Positions 7,050 to 13,199 of a DNA stretch of 13,643 nt are shown piece by piece. Position 1 is the first letter of the stretch. Every line of letters begins with the position of its first letter. The DNA is from JBGSYN01 sp964412385 (GTDB lineage Bacteria > Pseudomonadota > Alphaproteobacteria > Geminicoccales > Geminicoccaceae), in assembly GCA_964412385.1 (NCBI GenBank), contig CAYPOV010000105.1:1-13643 (forward strand), written 5' to 3'. The notes beneath the pieces are model-generated. The model saw only the letters and a program-made list of their open reading frames with translations. It made no database searches and was not told the origin of the DNA. Both the position numbers and the translations under genes were made by a program.

Positions 7050-7274
7050 CGTGACGCTGCTTTCGAGCGCCGAATGACATGACCGCATGAAAATCAGAGG
7101 AAGCTGCTGAACGGAGGTGGTTAAAGGGGAATTGATTTTTCCGTATTGATGAAGAAAAATCCCGCCTATAAACCAATTAGTTGTTGAATGAAAATGACGT
7201 ACGTGAAAGGGATGAAACCGCAATAGTTGGTGGCAGCTTATCTACTGGACCATGGCAGCGACGAGGCTTTCTGA
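7050..7274 (+). promoter_or_regulatory. Intergenic region upstream of the MarR regulator, with two palindromic elements
   Basis: This 225 bp AT-richer gap holds a perfect 8 bp inverted repeat GATTTTTC (7134-7141) / GAAAAATC (7154-7161) with a 12 nt spacer, and a perfect 8 bp palindrome ACGTACGT (7197-7204). MarR-family regulators commonly bind palindromes upstream of their own genes, so either may be an operator. GAGG at 7263-7266 is the probable ribosome binding site of the regulator. No coding signal was found: two 12-codon ORFs (7149-7187, 7188-7226) lack ribosome binding sites. Confidence 0.45.
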
Positions 7275-7727
7275 GTGAAAGACCAGTATCTCACAACCAT
7301 ACGCCTAATCGAGCGTCTTCACAGACGTTTTTTGGATGTCATCAAGACCGAACTTGATAGTTCGGGAATTGAAGACATCAACAATATCCAAACGTTGATC
7401 CTCACCAATATCGGCAACGAGACCTTGACGGTAGGTGAGCTGACCAATCGTGGGTATTATCTGGGCTCCAACGTATCCTATAATGTTAAAAAGCTGGTTG
7501 ATAATGGCTACCTTGTCCAAGAAAAATCGTTCCACGATCGGCGAATGACGCGGGTTAAGCTGTCGGAGAAAGGATTAGATCTCACTAATCGTGTTGACGA
7601 ACTCTATCAGCGAAATACCGAGTCACTATCAGAGCGTGGCATGTCGGAAATGCAAATCGCTCAAGTCAATGAAACGCTCATTGACCTCGAGCGCTTCTGG
7701 AGTGGCCTCATCAATTTTGGCCGTTAA
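7275..7727 (+). CDS. MarR-family winged-helix regulator, LdtR-like
   Basis: 150-residue DNA-binding regulator starting at GTG 7275. A stop codon directly precedes it in frame (TGA 7272-7274), so GTG is the first possible start, and GAGG lies 8 nt upstream. The N-terminal dimer helix is LTTIRLIERLHRRFLDVIKTELD (6-28). The helix-turn-helix follows with TVGELTNRGYYLGSNVSYNVKKLVDNGYL (52-80), and the wing has SFHDRRMTRVKLSEKG (85-100). The C-terminal dimer helices are rich in Glu and Leu. The RGYYLGSNVSYNVKKLV stretch is typical of the alphaproteobacterial LdtR group, known from Liberibacter and rhizobia, where it affects an L,D-transpeptidase gene and osmotic tolerance. No L,D-transpeptidase gene is in this window, so the target is unknown. 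The gene is convergent with phaR, 26 nt between stops. The family call is firm; the LdtR assignment is from memory of the motif. Confidence 0.85.
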   Translation: MKDQYLTTIRLIERLHRRFLDVIKTELDSSGIEDINNIQTLILTNIGNETLTVGELTNRGYYLGSNVSYNVKKLVDNGYLVQEKSFHDRRMTRVKLSEKGLDLTNRVDELYQRNTESLSERGMSEMQIAQVNETLIDLERFWSGLINFGR

Positions 7728-7753
7728 AGGGCTATTTTGACAGCGACGATTGA

Positions 7754-8485
7754 TTATTCATTGTTGCCGTCTTGAGTTTTTGCGTTGGTGCGCACATCCA
7801 ATCGATGGAGCTGATTCTGAAGCAGCTCCATTTGCCTTTTTAGATTGGCAACTTCGTCATCGAGCGCGCGGCTGTCCTGGTCTTTCGCTAATTCCGATTG
7901 AGGAACCGCTCTGTCTTCCGTGCCTTCCTCACTTTTATCTTCCCCGAATGGCGAGAACATTCTCGTTGCACGCTGCATCATCGCAACATTCTGCCGTGCC
8001 ATGTCTTCAAACTGGTTAATGGGGAAGAAACGTCCGAATGTTTCCTCGACATAGCCGCGAATTTGATCCTGGTTCTTTGCAAAGTTTTCCATGGAAAGCT
8101 CGAGATATCGCGGCACGAAAGCGTGAAGACTATCGTCATAGAACCGTATTACCTGTCGCAAGAAGCTTATCGGTAAGAGATTTCGGCCTTTGGCGTCTTC
8201 TTCGAGGATAATTTGGGTCAGCACTGAACGTGTGATATCGTCACCGGTTTTGGCGTCATATACCAAGAATTCCTGACCGCCTCGCACCATTCGACTCAGT
8301 TCGTCGAGTGTAACATAACTGCTGGTTGCAGTATTGTAGAGGCGTCGATTTGCATATTTTTTGACTATGGCCGGCTTGCCGCCCGCATTGTTTCGGAGCA
8401 CGTCCTGAGAGGGCTCGGACGATGAGCTCTCAGGAGTATCGCCGCTCGTCCCATCATCGTCCGGCGTATTGGTTCGGGCACTCAT
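7754..8485 (-). CDS. phaR: Polyhydroxyalkanoate synthesis repressor PhaR
   Basis: Regulator that represses phasin and PHA-synthesis genes and is released by binding PHA granules. 243 residues from ATG 8485. A GTG at 8497 would add four residues, but GGAG (8492-8495) with 6 nt spacing points to ATG 8485. Residues 1-37 are a low-complexity Ser/Asp/Pro arm. The PHB/PHA accumulation regulator DNA-binding domain spans about 38-98 (AIVKKYANRRLYNTATSSYVTLDEL ... EFLVYDAKTGDDITRSVLTQIILEED). The PHB-binding domain follows with LLPISFLRQVIRFYDDSLHAFVPRYLE (103-129). Residues 206-230 (RALDDEVANLKRQMELLQNQLHRLD) form a heptad-like coiled coil, probably for oligomerisation. No phaA, phaB, phaC or phasin gene is nearby. 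Confidence 0.95.
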   Translation of the reverse strand: MSARTNTPDDDGTSGDTPESSSSEPSQDVLRNNAGGKPAIVKKYANRRLYNTATSSYVTLDELSRMVRGGQEFLVYDAKTGDDITRSVLTQIILEEDAKGRNLLPISFLRQVIRFYDDSLHAFVPRYLELSMENFAKNQDQIRGYVEETFGRFFPINQFEDMARQNVAMMQRATRMFSPFGEDKSEEGTEDRAVPQSELAKDQDSRALDDEVANLKRQMELLQNQLHRLDVRTNAKTQDGNNE

Positions 8486-8491
8486 ACTGAT

Positions 8492-8495
8492 CTCC
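8492..8495 (-). promoter_or_regulatory. Ribosome binding site that sets the phaR start
   Basis: Minus-strand GGAG lies 6 nt before ATG 8485. It falls inside the reading frame of the alternative GTG start at 8497, which makes the ATG the better choice. Confidence 0.55.
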
Positions 8496-8544
8496 ACGAC
8501 GCAATCGCCGTCGACAGAGCCTCATTGGCAACTGCGACAAACTA

Positions 8545-8561
8545 GGCGCGGATGCTGCGCC
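8545..8561 (-). terminator. Weak candidate terminator after rplI
   Basis: On the minus strand GGCGC and GCGCC are separated by 7 nt and followed by TAGTTTG. The stem is GC-rich but only 5 bp and the T-run is poor, so this may be a weak or factor-dependent terminator between rplI and phaR. No better hairpin is visible in the 126 bp gap 8486-8611. Confidence 0.25.
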
Positions 8562-8611
8562 GCCGCAAGAGATCAGTTGCGTATCCAGACGTCACAATGG
8601 TCAAAACTCGA

Positions 8612-9193
8612 TCAGGACTGAGAGAGTTGAGCTTCAATCGACTCCGCAAAATCGCCGAGATCCGTTGTGTCCTCGACAAGATCCTCGGGGTTGGGATCAT
8701 CCTCTTCTTCTTTGGGCGCGGCCTTGCCAGCCTGGATGTCAGCTTCTTCTTGTGATCTCGCAACATTGACGACGACACTGACCTCGACTTCGGGATGCAA
8801 GGCCACTGGAACATTGTGAACGCCCACGGTCTTGATCGGTTGATCAAGACGGACCTGACGACGGTCAATCGTCAAACCGTCGGCCGTGAAAGCGTCGGCG
8901 ACATCGCGACCGCTTACCGATCCGTAGAGTTGGGCTGTCTCACTTGCCTGTCGCAAGATCACGACGGAACGGCCGTCGATACGTTGCGCCATCTCTTGCG
9001 CTTCCGCTTTGCGTTCGAGATTGGCAGCCTCGAGCTGAGCACGCCGGTTCTCAAAGCTCTCCAGAGCTGACTTGGTCGCGCGAAGCGCCTTGCCCTGCGG
9101 GATGAGATAATTGCGCGCAAAACCTGGCCGAACCTTTACGACGTCACCCATCTGGCCGAGCTTGGCAACGCGCTCCATCAAAATCACTTCCAT
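8612..9193 (-). CDS. rplI: 50S ribosomal protein L9 with acidic C-terminal extension
   Basis: Large-subunit ribosomal protein that binds 23S rRNA near the L1 stalk and helps reading-frame maintenance. The start MEVILMERVAKLG at ATG 9193 is the family start and has AGGAGT (9201-9206) 7 nt upstream. An open frame back to 9223 adds ten residues without family support. The N-terminal domain holds GQMGDVVKVRPGFARNYLIPQGKALRAT (13-40), followed by the long connecting helix (41-75) and the C-terminal domain to about 148. Residues 149-193 are a Glu/Asp-rich tail (PKEEEDDPNPEDLVEDTTDLGD at 160-181). The total of 193 residues exceeds the ~150 of E. coli; such tails are common in alphaproteobacteria. 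It is the last gene of the rpsF cluster. Confidence 0.96.
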   Translation of the reverse strand: MEVILMERVAKLGQMGDVVKVRPGFARNYLIPQGKALRATKSALESFENRRAQLEAANLERKAEAQEMAQRIDGRSVVILRQASETAQLYGSVSGRDVADAFTADGLTIDRRQVRLDQPIKTVGVHNVPVALHPEVEVSVVVNVARSQEEADIQAGKAAPKEEEDDPNPEDLVEDTTDLGDFAESIEAQLSQS

Positions 9194-9223
9194 CGACGAT
9201 ACTCCTGAACCGAAAACAACCAA

Positions 9224-10138
9224 CTAGGACATGCGCCGCCGCAAATGGACACGATCGTCGATCAGGCCCAGGACGACAATAAAGAATGCAACCCACCCTA
9301 GAAAGACGACAAGCATATAGAGAAGCACGAGACCTGGTCCGCGCCAAGGGCGAGGCTTGAGGTAGGCATGAATGACAGCGAGCCCCTGAAAGAAGAAGAG
9401 GGTCATCGACAACAGCATCGCACTCGCGGCAATCATCAAGAGTGTGCCGTCGAGAAAGAGAGTCGCCACCACGGCTGCTGCCATCACGATGACAATACGG
9501 CTTGGTAGCTCGAACTCAGCGAGCGTCGGTGTAGGGCGTTTTGCTTGACCGCCCCGTGCGGCAAGCTTTTGAGCGATGACACTGTTCAAGAGCGTGAAGG
9601 TCAAAAAGCCAACTGCCATCATGCCAGGGACATAAAGCGCGAGACCGCTTATCAACTCCGGGTCCAATGCCTGGCCTTGGGGTAAAGCCATGGCATTACC
9701 TAACTCTTGAATGGCCTGCTCGATTGTTGCCGATATATCAACGGCCTGGCTTTGAATGACGAAGATGGCAACAACTGAAACAATAAGAAAATAGCCTGTC
9801 AGCTGGGCGACCGTGAGACCAATCGGATACCACTCGACCGCCCCATTTGCGCCCGACCGAAACAACAGCGTCTGGCGGACGAGGATCAGCGAGGGGATTG
9901 CCGAGGCCAATGCGAAGAAGAGCAGCGGAATCAGCCCACCCAAAACCAGCACGATTACGCCGGCAATGCCCGACGATAAAGCGGCCATGGAGAACCCGAG
10001 CGCCAGCCCGCAATAGAGCAATGGTAGCTGGGTAAGCACCTGCAACATCGCCATCAGGAAATTGGTTGGTGCCGCCACAAACAAAGCGGCGCTGGCAAAT
10101 CCCGCCAACGCCGTGATGATGAGCGCATGTCGTTGCAT
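9224..10138 (-). CDS. DUF2232-family polytopic membrane protein
   Basis: Integral inner-membrane protein of unknown function, 304 residues, between rpsR and rplI. About eight hydrophobic segments are visible: residues 5-25, 30-58, 60-78, 108-130, 165-187, 212-240 (which may be two), 245-262 and 270-292. There is a polar loop at 132-160 and a basic loop at about 188-210 (QKLAARGGQAKRPTPTLAEF). The C-terminus is basic (DDRVHLRRRMS). The sequence pattern and its fixed position inside the ribosomal cluster match DUF2232 proteins, which occupy the same slot in many alphaproteobacteria. Its role is not known; cotranscription with ribosomal genes is conserved but gives no function. It lies 21 nt after rpsR and 30 nt before rplI. 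Confidence 0.85.
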   Translation of the reverse strand: MQRHALIITALAGFASAALFVAAPTNFLMAMLQVLTQLPLLYCGLALGFSMAALSSGIAGVIVLVLGGLIPLLFFALASAIPSLILVRQTLLFRSGANGAVEWYPIGLTVAQLTGYFLIVSVVAIFVIQSQAVDISATIEQAIQELGNAMALPQGQALDPELISGLALYVPGMMAVGFLTFTLLNSVIAQKLAARGGQAKRPTPTLAEFELPSRIVIVMAAAVVATLFLDGTLLMIAASAMLLSMTLFFFQGLAVIHAYLKPRPWRGPGLVLLYMLVVFLGWVAFFIVVLGLIDDRVHLRRRMS

Positions 10139-10159
10139 GACCGACTCGAGCGCTGATCC

Positions 10160-10444
10160 CTATCCGGAGACGTAGGGCAAGAGAGCAAGCTCGCGCGCAC
10201 GCTTGATGGCACGAGCAAGTGCCCGCTGCTCTTTCGCCGTCACGGCGGTGATACGTCGCGGTACGATCTTTCCGCGCTCGGAGACAAAGCGCTGCAAAAG
10301 CTTGACATCCTTATAGTCGATCTTGGGCGCGTCAGCGTGGGAAAAGGGGCTGGATTTGCGGCGCCTGAAAAATGGCCGGCGAATCGTGATGTTGGGCGGA
10401 TCGCGGCGCTCGCCGTCGCCCCGGTGAGAAGAATGCTCGGCCAT
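10160..10444 (-). CDS. rpsR: 30S ribosomal protein S18
   Basis: Small-subunit ribosomal protein that binds 16S rRNA together with S6 on the platform. 94 residues, with PFFRRRKSSPFSHADAPKIDYKDVKLLQRFVSERGKIVPRRITAV and the C-terminal QRALARAIKRARELALLPYV, which is diagnostic. The position after RRRK, often Cys in other bacteria, is Ser here and the protein has no cysteine at all. The N-terminal arm (about 15 charged residues, SSHRGDGERRD) is longer than in E. coli. The ATG (10444) overlaps the rpsF stop by one nucleotide in TGATG. AAGGA (10453-10457) lies 8 nt upstream, inside rpsF. Confidence 0.97.
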   Translation of the reverse strand: MAEHSSHRGDGERRDPPNITIRRPFFRRRKSSPFSHADAPKIDYKDVKLLQRFVSERGKIVPRRITAVTAKEQRALARAIKRARELALLPYVSG

Positions 10445-10983
10445 CAATCAGATCCTTTTTCGCTCGAAGCGGCTTCCGCCACGTTACGCTCTGGCGCTTT
10501 GGTTTCGTTGGGGCTGCTGTCGTCGCGCTCGCTGCGTGTGCTCCGCTCGCGGTCTCGGTCGCCGCGGTCTCGGTCGCTGCGATCTCGGTCACCACGGTCA
10601 CGATCGCCACGATCGCGATCGCCTCGCTCGCCCCGGCGGCCGCCGCGCTCATCGCGGCTGCCTTTGGCCTGCATCAAAACCGAGGGCCCTTCCTCGAAGG
10701 CTTCGACCTTGACACTCATGTAGCGCAACACGTCGTCGTGAATGCGTTGGGTTCTTTCGAGTTCAGCCAACGCTGCGGGCGGCGCATCGATGTTCATGTG
10801 GATATAGTGAGCCTTTCGATGCTTCTTCATGCGAAAGGAAAGGCTGCGGAGCCCCCAGTACTCAACCTTGCTAACGGTTCCGCCCTGCGCTGCCACCAGT
10901 TCGCCGAACTGATCCGCAAGCCCTTGCGCCTGCTGGGAGGTCAAGTCCGGACGGGCAATCACTGTATGTTCGTACAACGCCAT
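10444..10983 (-). CDS. rpsF: 30S ribosomal protein S6 with long Arg/Asp-repeat C-terminal tail
   Basis: Small-subunit ribosomal protein that pairs with S18. The globular S6 domain covers residues 1 to about 98 (MALYEHTVIARPDLTSQQAQGL ... VEYWGLRSLSFRMKKHRKAHYIHMNIDAPPAALAELERTQRIHDDVLRYMSVKVE), all typical. Residues 107-179 are a highly charged, probably disordered tail. It contains five consecutive (G/S)DRDR pentads at 121-145, flanked by Arg/Glu/Ser-rich sequence and ending in a Glu/Ala/Ser-rich segment. S6 in E. coli has about 135 residues and a short glutamylated tail; charged extensions are known in alphaproteobacteria, but this one is plainly built by tandem repetition. First gene of rpsF-rpsR-DUF2232-rplI. 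The Shine-Dalgarno site is weak: GGAG 12 nt before the ATG. Confidence 0.97.
   Translation of the reverse strand: MALYEHTVIARPDLTSQQAQGLADQFGELVAAQGGTVSKVEYWGLRSLSFRMKKHRKAHYIHMNIDAPPAALAELERTQRIHDDVLRYMSVKVEAFEEGPSVLMQAKGSRDERGGRRGERGDRDRGDRDRGDRDRSDRDRGDRDRERSTRSERDDSSPNETKAPERNVAEAASSEKGSD
10549..10623 (-). repeat. Five 15-bp tandem repeats within rpsF encoding (G/S)DRDR
   Basis: Five in-frame 15 bp units. The two nearest the 3' end of the gene differ by one base (GGCGACCGAGACCGC-like), while those nearer the 5' end differ mainly at third codon positions. The protein repeat is thus better kept than the DNA. Confidence 0.9.
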
Positions 10984-11039
10984 CTAACGTTTCATCTCCA
11001 ACGCCCTGAATTTCCTGAAGGCACAAATAAGCCGACGAC

Positions 11040-11061
11040 AAGTCACCTCCTAAGGTCACTT
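11040..11061 (-). promoter_or_regulatory. Near-palindrome in the rpsF leader, candidate hairpin
   Basis: On the plus strand the arms AAGTCACCT (11040-11048) and AGGTCACTT (11053-11061) are separated by CCTA, with one internal mismatch. In the rpsF transcript this can form a hairpin with a 4 nt loop, and it includes the Shine-Dalgarno-like AGGAGG. It lies 57 nt before the rpsF start. Many bacteria autoregulate rpsF through an S6:S18-binding leader, but I cannot identify that specific motif here. Confidence 0.45.
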
Positions 11062-11157
11062 GAAACACCAGCTTACCGCCAAACGCGACCGCCACCAACA
11101 AGACGCCACATCGCACAACGTCACAACAAAAATATCGGCGGCTAATGCAGGCCAAGC

Positions 11158-11185
11158 ACTATACGCAAAAACATTTGCGCTGCAA
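11158..11185 (-). promoter_or_regulatory. Candidate sigma-70-type promoter for rpsF with a palindromic spacer
   Basis: On the minus strand TTGCAG (11185-11180) and TATAGT (11163-11158) are 16 nt apart. The -10 matches the consensus in five of six positions, the -35 only in TTG. The spacer is exactly a palindrome, CGCAAA / TTTGCG with a 4 nt centre (11164-11179). The promoter would give a leader of roughly 170 nt. The palindrome could be an operator. Confidence 0.45.
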
Positions 11186-11191
11186 GTGTCC

Positions 11192-11220
11192 TTGACAGCG
11201 GTTCACTGAAAGGCTTTCAA
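11192..11220 (+). promoter_or_regulatory. Candidate promoter for the fab cluster, overlapping a 13-bp palindrome
   Basis: A perfect -35 TTGACA is at 11192-11197. At 17 nt spacing the -10 would be TTTCAA (11215-11220), a poor match. A perfect inverted repeat TGAAAG-G-CTTTCA (11207-11219) covers the end of the spacer and the -10, where a bound regulator would block transcription. The start of fabD is 88 nt downstream. Confidence 0.4.
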
Positions 11221-11251
11221 CGCCCATCCAACTCATTCAATAAGAAACTCT

Positions 11252-11273
11252 ATGCCGCGCCGCGCCACGGCAT
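11252..11273 (+). repeat. Inverted repeat in the fabD leader
   Basis: ATGCCG (11252-11257) and CGGCAT (11268-11273) with a 10 nt GC-rich loop. No T-run follows, so it is not a typical terminator. A weaker 5 bp pair ACAGA / TCTGT (11281-11299) encloses AAGGG, the only purine-rich site ahead of fabD. Confidence 0.3.
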
Positions 11274-11308
11274 GGCAGCCACAGAGATAAGGGTTCTGTC
11301 TTCACCTA

Positions 11309-12259
11309 ATGCCAACAACAGCAACCTTCGCGGTTTTTCCGGGCCAAGGGGCGCAACGTGTCGGCATGGGCAGATCCCTCGCCGAGGCGAGCCATGCCGC
11401 ACGGGCCGTCTTTGATGAAGTTGATGAGGCCCTGGGCGAGACGCTATCCGCGCTGATCTTCGAGGGCCCGCAGGAGCAGTTGACGCTCACGGCCAATGCC
11501 CAGCCCGCACTGATGGCAACCTCGCTTGCAGCAGTGCGGGCTTACGAGGAATTCCAAGGTTCTCCTTTGGCTGAAACGGTCGGCTATGTTGCCGGCCATT
11601 CACTCGGTGAGTACTCGGCGCTAGCGGCAACCGGTGCGATGTCTTTGTCGGATGCCGCGATAATTTTGCGTTTGCGGGGGCAGGCGATGCAAGACGCCGT
11701 GCCCGTCGGAGAGGGTGCCATGGCGGCTATCCTCGGCCTTGAGGTCGACTCCATCGAAGCCATCGCGGCCGAAGCTGCGGGCGAAGGCGTATGCACGCTT
11801 GCCAATGATAACGCGGAAGGCCAGGCCGTGTTGAGCGGCCATCGCCAATCCGTTGAGTCCGCGATTGAGCTTGCCAAAGAACGCGGGGCGCGGCGCAGCA
11901 TGCTATTGGATGTGAGCGCACCTTTTCATTGTCCGCTGATGGCACCCGCAGCAGCGCGGCTTGCCGAGGGCTTGGCGACGATCGAGATCGCCGATCCTCA
12001 ATGTCCGCTCATCGCCAACGTGACGGCTGAGCCCTTGAGCGATGGGGCGACCATCAAGAAACTGCTGATCGAGCAAGTTACGGCGCGTGTGCGTTGGCGC
12101 GAAATTATGGCCAAAATGGCGGAACTCGGCTGCAGCCAACAAATCGAATTCGGTGCCGGACGCGTGCTGAGCGGATTGGCCAAAAGGGCTATTCCCGGCA
12201 TCACGTTATCGAATGTCAGTGAGGCTGCAGATCTCCAGAGCCTTCGCCTACAAGGATGA
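11309..12259 (+). CDS. fabD: Malonyl-CoA:acyl carrier protein transacylase FabD
   Basis: Moves malonyl from CoA to ACP to supply type II fatty acid synthesis. 316 residues, normal length. The oxyanion motif is FPGQGAQ (10-16), the nucleophile elbow GHSLGEYSAL gives Ser98, Arg123 lies in RLRGQAM and binds the malonyl carboxylate, and His207 in SAPFHCPLM is the catalytic base. LANDNAEGQAVLSG (164-177) and the C-terminal EFGAGRVLSGLAKR are also typical. ATG 11309 fits the family start, although no good Shine-Dalgarno site is within 15 nt. First gene of fabD-fabG-acpP-fabF and divergent from rpsF across a 325 bp control region. Confidence 0.97.
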   Translation: MPTTATFAVFPGQGAQRVGMGRSLAEASHAARAVFDEVDEALGETLSALIFEGPQEQLTLTANAQPALMATSLAAVRAYEEFQGSPLAETVGYVAGHSLGEYSALAATGAMSLSDAAIILRLRGQAMQDAVPVGEGAMAAILGLEVDSIEAIAAEAAGEGVCTLANDNAEGQAVLSGHRQSVESAIELAKERGARRSMLLDVSAPFHCPLMAPAAARLAEGLATIEIADPQCPLIANVTAEPLSDGATIKKLLIEQVTARVRWREIMAKMAELGCSQQIEFGAGRVLSGLAKRAIPGITLSNVSEAADLQSLRLQG

Positions 12260-12299
12260 CGTTGATGCAAACGGGCATGGGGGTAAAACGAAGCTATTG

Positions 12300-13034
12300 A
12301 TGTTTGATCTGAGCGAAAAACGTGCGCTGGTTACCGGCGCGACCGGTGGTATCGGCAGAGCCATCGCCGAGGCTCTTCATGACCAGGGTGCCACCGTCAT
12401 CCTGACGGGACGACGGAGCAATATTCTCAACGATCTTGCAGCGTCGTTCGGCGATCGTGTCGAGACGGTCGTCGCCGATGTCGCGGATCCCGACGCTGCG
12501 ACGGCCCTGACTGCCGCAGCCGATGCCAATGGCGGCCTCGACATTCTCGTCAACAATGCCGGGATCACGCGGGATACGTTGGCAATGCGGATGAAAGACG
12601 AGGACTGGCAAGCGGTTCTGGACACCAATCTCAGCGCCGCCTTTCGCTTAACTCGTGCCGCGCTTAAAGGGATGATGCGCAAGCGCTTTGGGCGCATCAT
12701 CAATATCACCAGCATCATCGGTCTGACTGGCAATCCGGGCCAGGCAAACTATGCCGCCGCCAAAGCCGGCCTGATCGGCATGAGCAAGTCTCTTGCAGCC
12801 GAGGTCGCAAGCCGCGGCATCACCATTAATTGCATTGCGCCCGGCTTCATCGAAACAGCGATGACGAGCGAGCTTAACGACAAACAGCGGGAATTGGCTC
12901 TGGCACGGGTGCCGCTCGGCCGCTTCGGCGAAGGCAGCGATGTCGCGGCCGCGAGTGTCTATCTTGCGAGCACGGAAGCCTCATATGTAACGGGGCAGAC
13001 CTTGCACGTGAATGGTGGTCTGGCCATGTACTGA
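12300..13034 (+). CDS. fabG: 3-Oxoacyl-[acyl-carrier-protein] reductase FabG
   Basis: NADPH-dependent reduction of beta-ketoacyl-ACP in fatty acid elongation; a short-chain dehydrogenase. The start at ATG 12300 gives 244 residues beginning MFDLSEKRALVTG, the usual FabG length. The open frame back to 12213 overlaps fabD and lacks family similarity. The cofactor motif is TGATGGIG (12-19), then NNAGIT (85-90), and the catalytic tetrad is Asn110, Ser138, Tyr151 and Lys155 (YAAAK). PGFIETAMT follows at 181-189 and GQTLHVNGGLAMY ends the protein. It starts 40 nt after fabD with no strong Shine-Dalgarno site. The adjacent fabD and acpP genes favour FabG over PhaB-like acetoacetyl-CoA reductase. Confidence 0.96.
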   Translation: MFDLSEKRALVTGATGGIGRAIAEALHDQGATVILTGRRSNILNDLAASFGDRVETVVADVADPDAATALTAAADANGGLDILVNNAGITRDTLAMRMKDEDWQAVLDTNLSAAFRLTRAALKGMMRKRFGRIINITSIIGLTGNPGQANYAAAKAGLIGMSKSLAAEVASRGITINCIAPGFIETAMTSELNDKQRELALARVPLGRFGEGSDVAAASVYLASTEASYVTGQTLHVNGGLAMY

Positions 13035-13199
13035 GCGCTATTCAAAATGCCGAAAGCCATATGCATTCATTGCCTTGAGCCGTGCCTAGTCATAGGGCAG
13101 AGCATCGTGTACAAGCCGCCGATCGGCCGACAGAACAAGGCTTTGAGATAACCCTTCCTACCCTTCAACACTCATTTCCAGGTGGAGAGCAACCGAGCC
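13035..13199 (+). promoter_or_regulatory. Non-coding leader upstream of acpP with short palindromes
   Basis: 165 bp, long for a gap inside a fab cluster. It contains a bulged inverted repeat TGCCTA / TAGGGCA (13083-13099), a perfect 10 bp palindrome GCCGATCGGC (13118-13127) and a direct repeat ACCCTTC (13151-13157, 13160-13166). acpP often has its own promoter because ACP is needed in large amounts, but I see no convincing -35/-10 pair. GGTGGAG (13181-13187) is the probable acpP ribosome binding site, with a long 12 nt spacing. Confidence 0.4.

Noticed and set aside
7149..7226. Two consecutive 12-codon ORFs in the gap before the MarR gene, considered as leader peptides
   Set aside because: Neither has a ribosome binding site, an attenuator hairpin or a telling residue composition.
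8542..8868. 108-codon minus-strand ORF overlapping the end of rplI
   Set aside because: It is an out-of-frame, Arg/Ser-rich shadow of the rplI acidic tail, with no family resemblance.
10549..10623. Possible CRISPR-like or minisatellite array
   Set aside because: The units are contiguous 15 bp in-frame codon repeats without spacers, inside a ribosomal protein gene.
10337..10723. Plus-strand 128-codon ORF rich in Arg and Ser opposite rpsF and rpsR
   Set aside because: Its Arg/Ser repeats are the antisense image of the S6 repeat tail. rpsF and rpsR are unambiguous on the minus strand.
10871..11155. 94-codon minus-strand ORF covering the rpsF leader, with hydrophobic start and AGGAGG inside
   Set aside because: It runs out of frame into the well-supported rpsF start, has no recognisable domain and its composition is not protein-like.
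12213..12299. Upstream extension of fabG overlapping the end of fabD
   Set aside because: The extension has no FabG similarity. The canonical start MFDLSEKRALVTG at 12300 gives the normal length of 244 residues.
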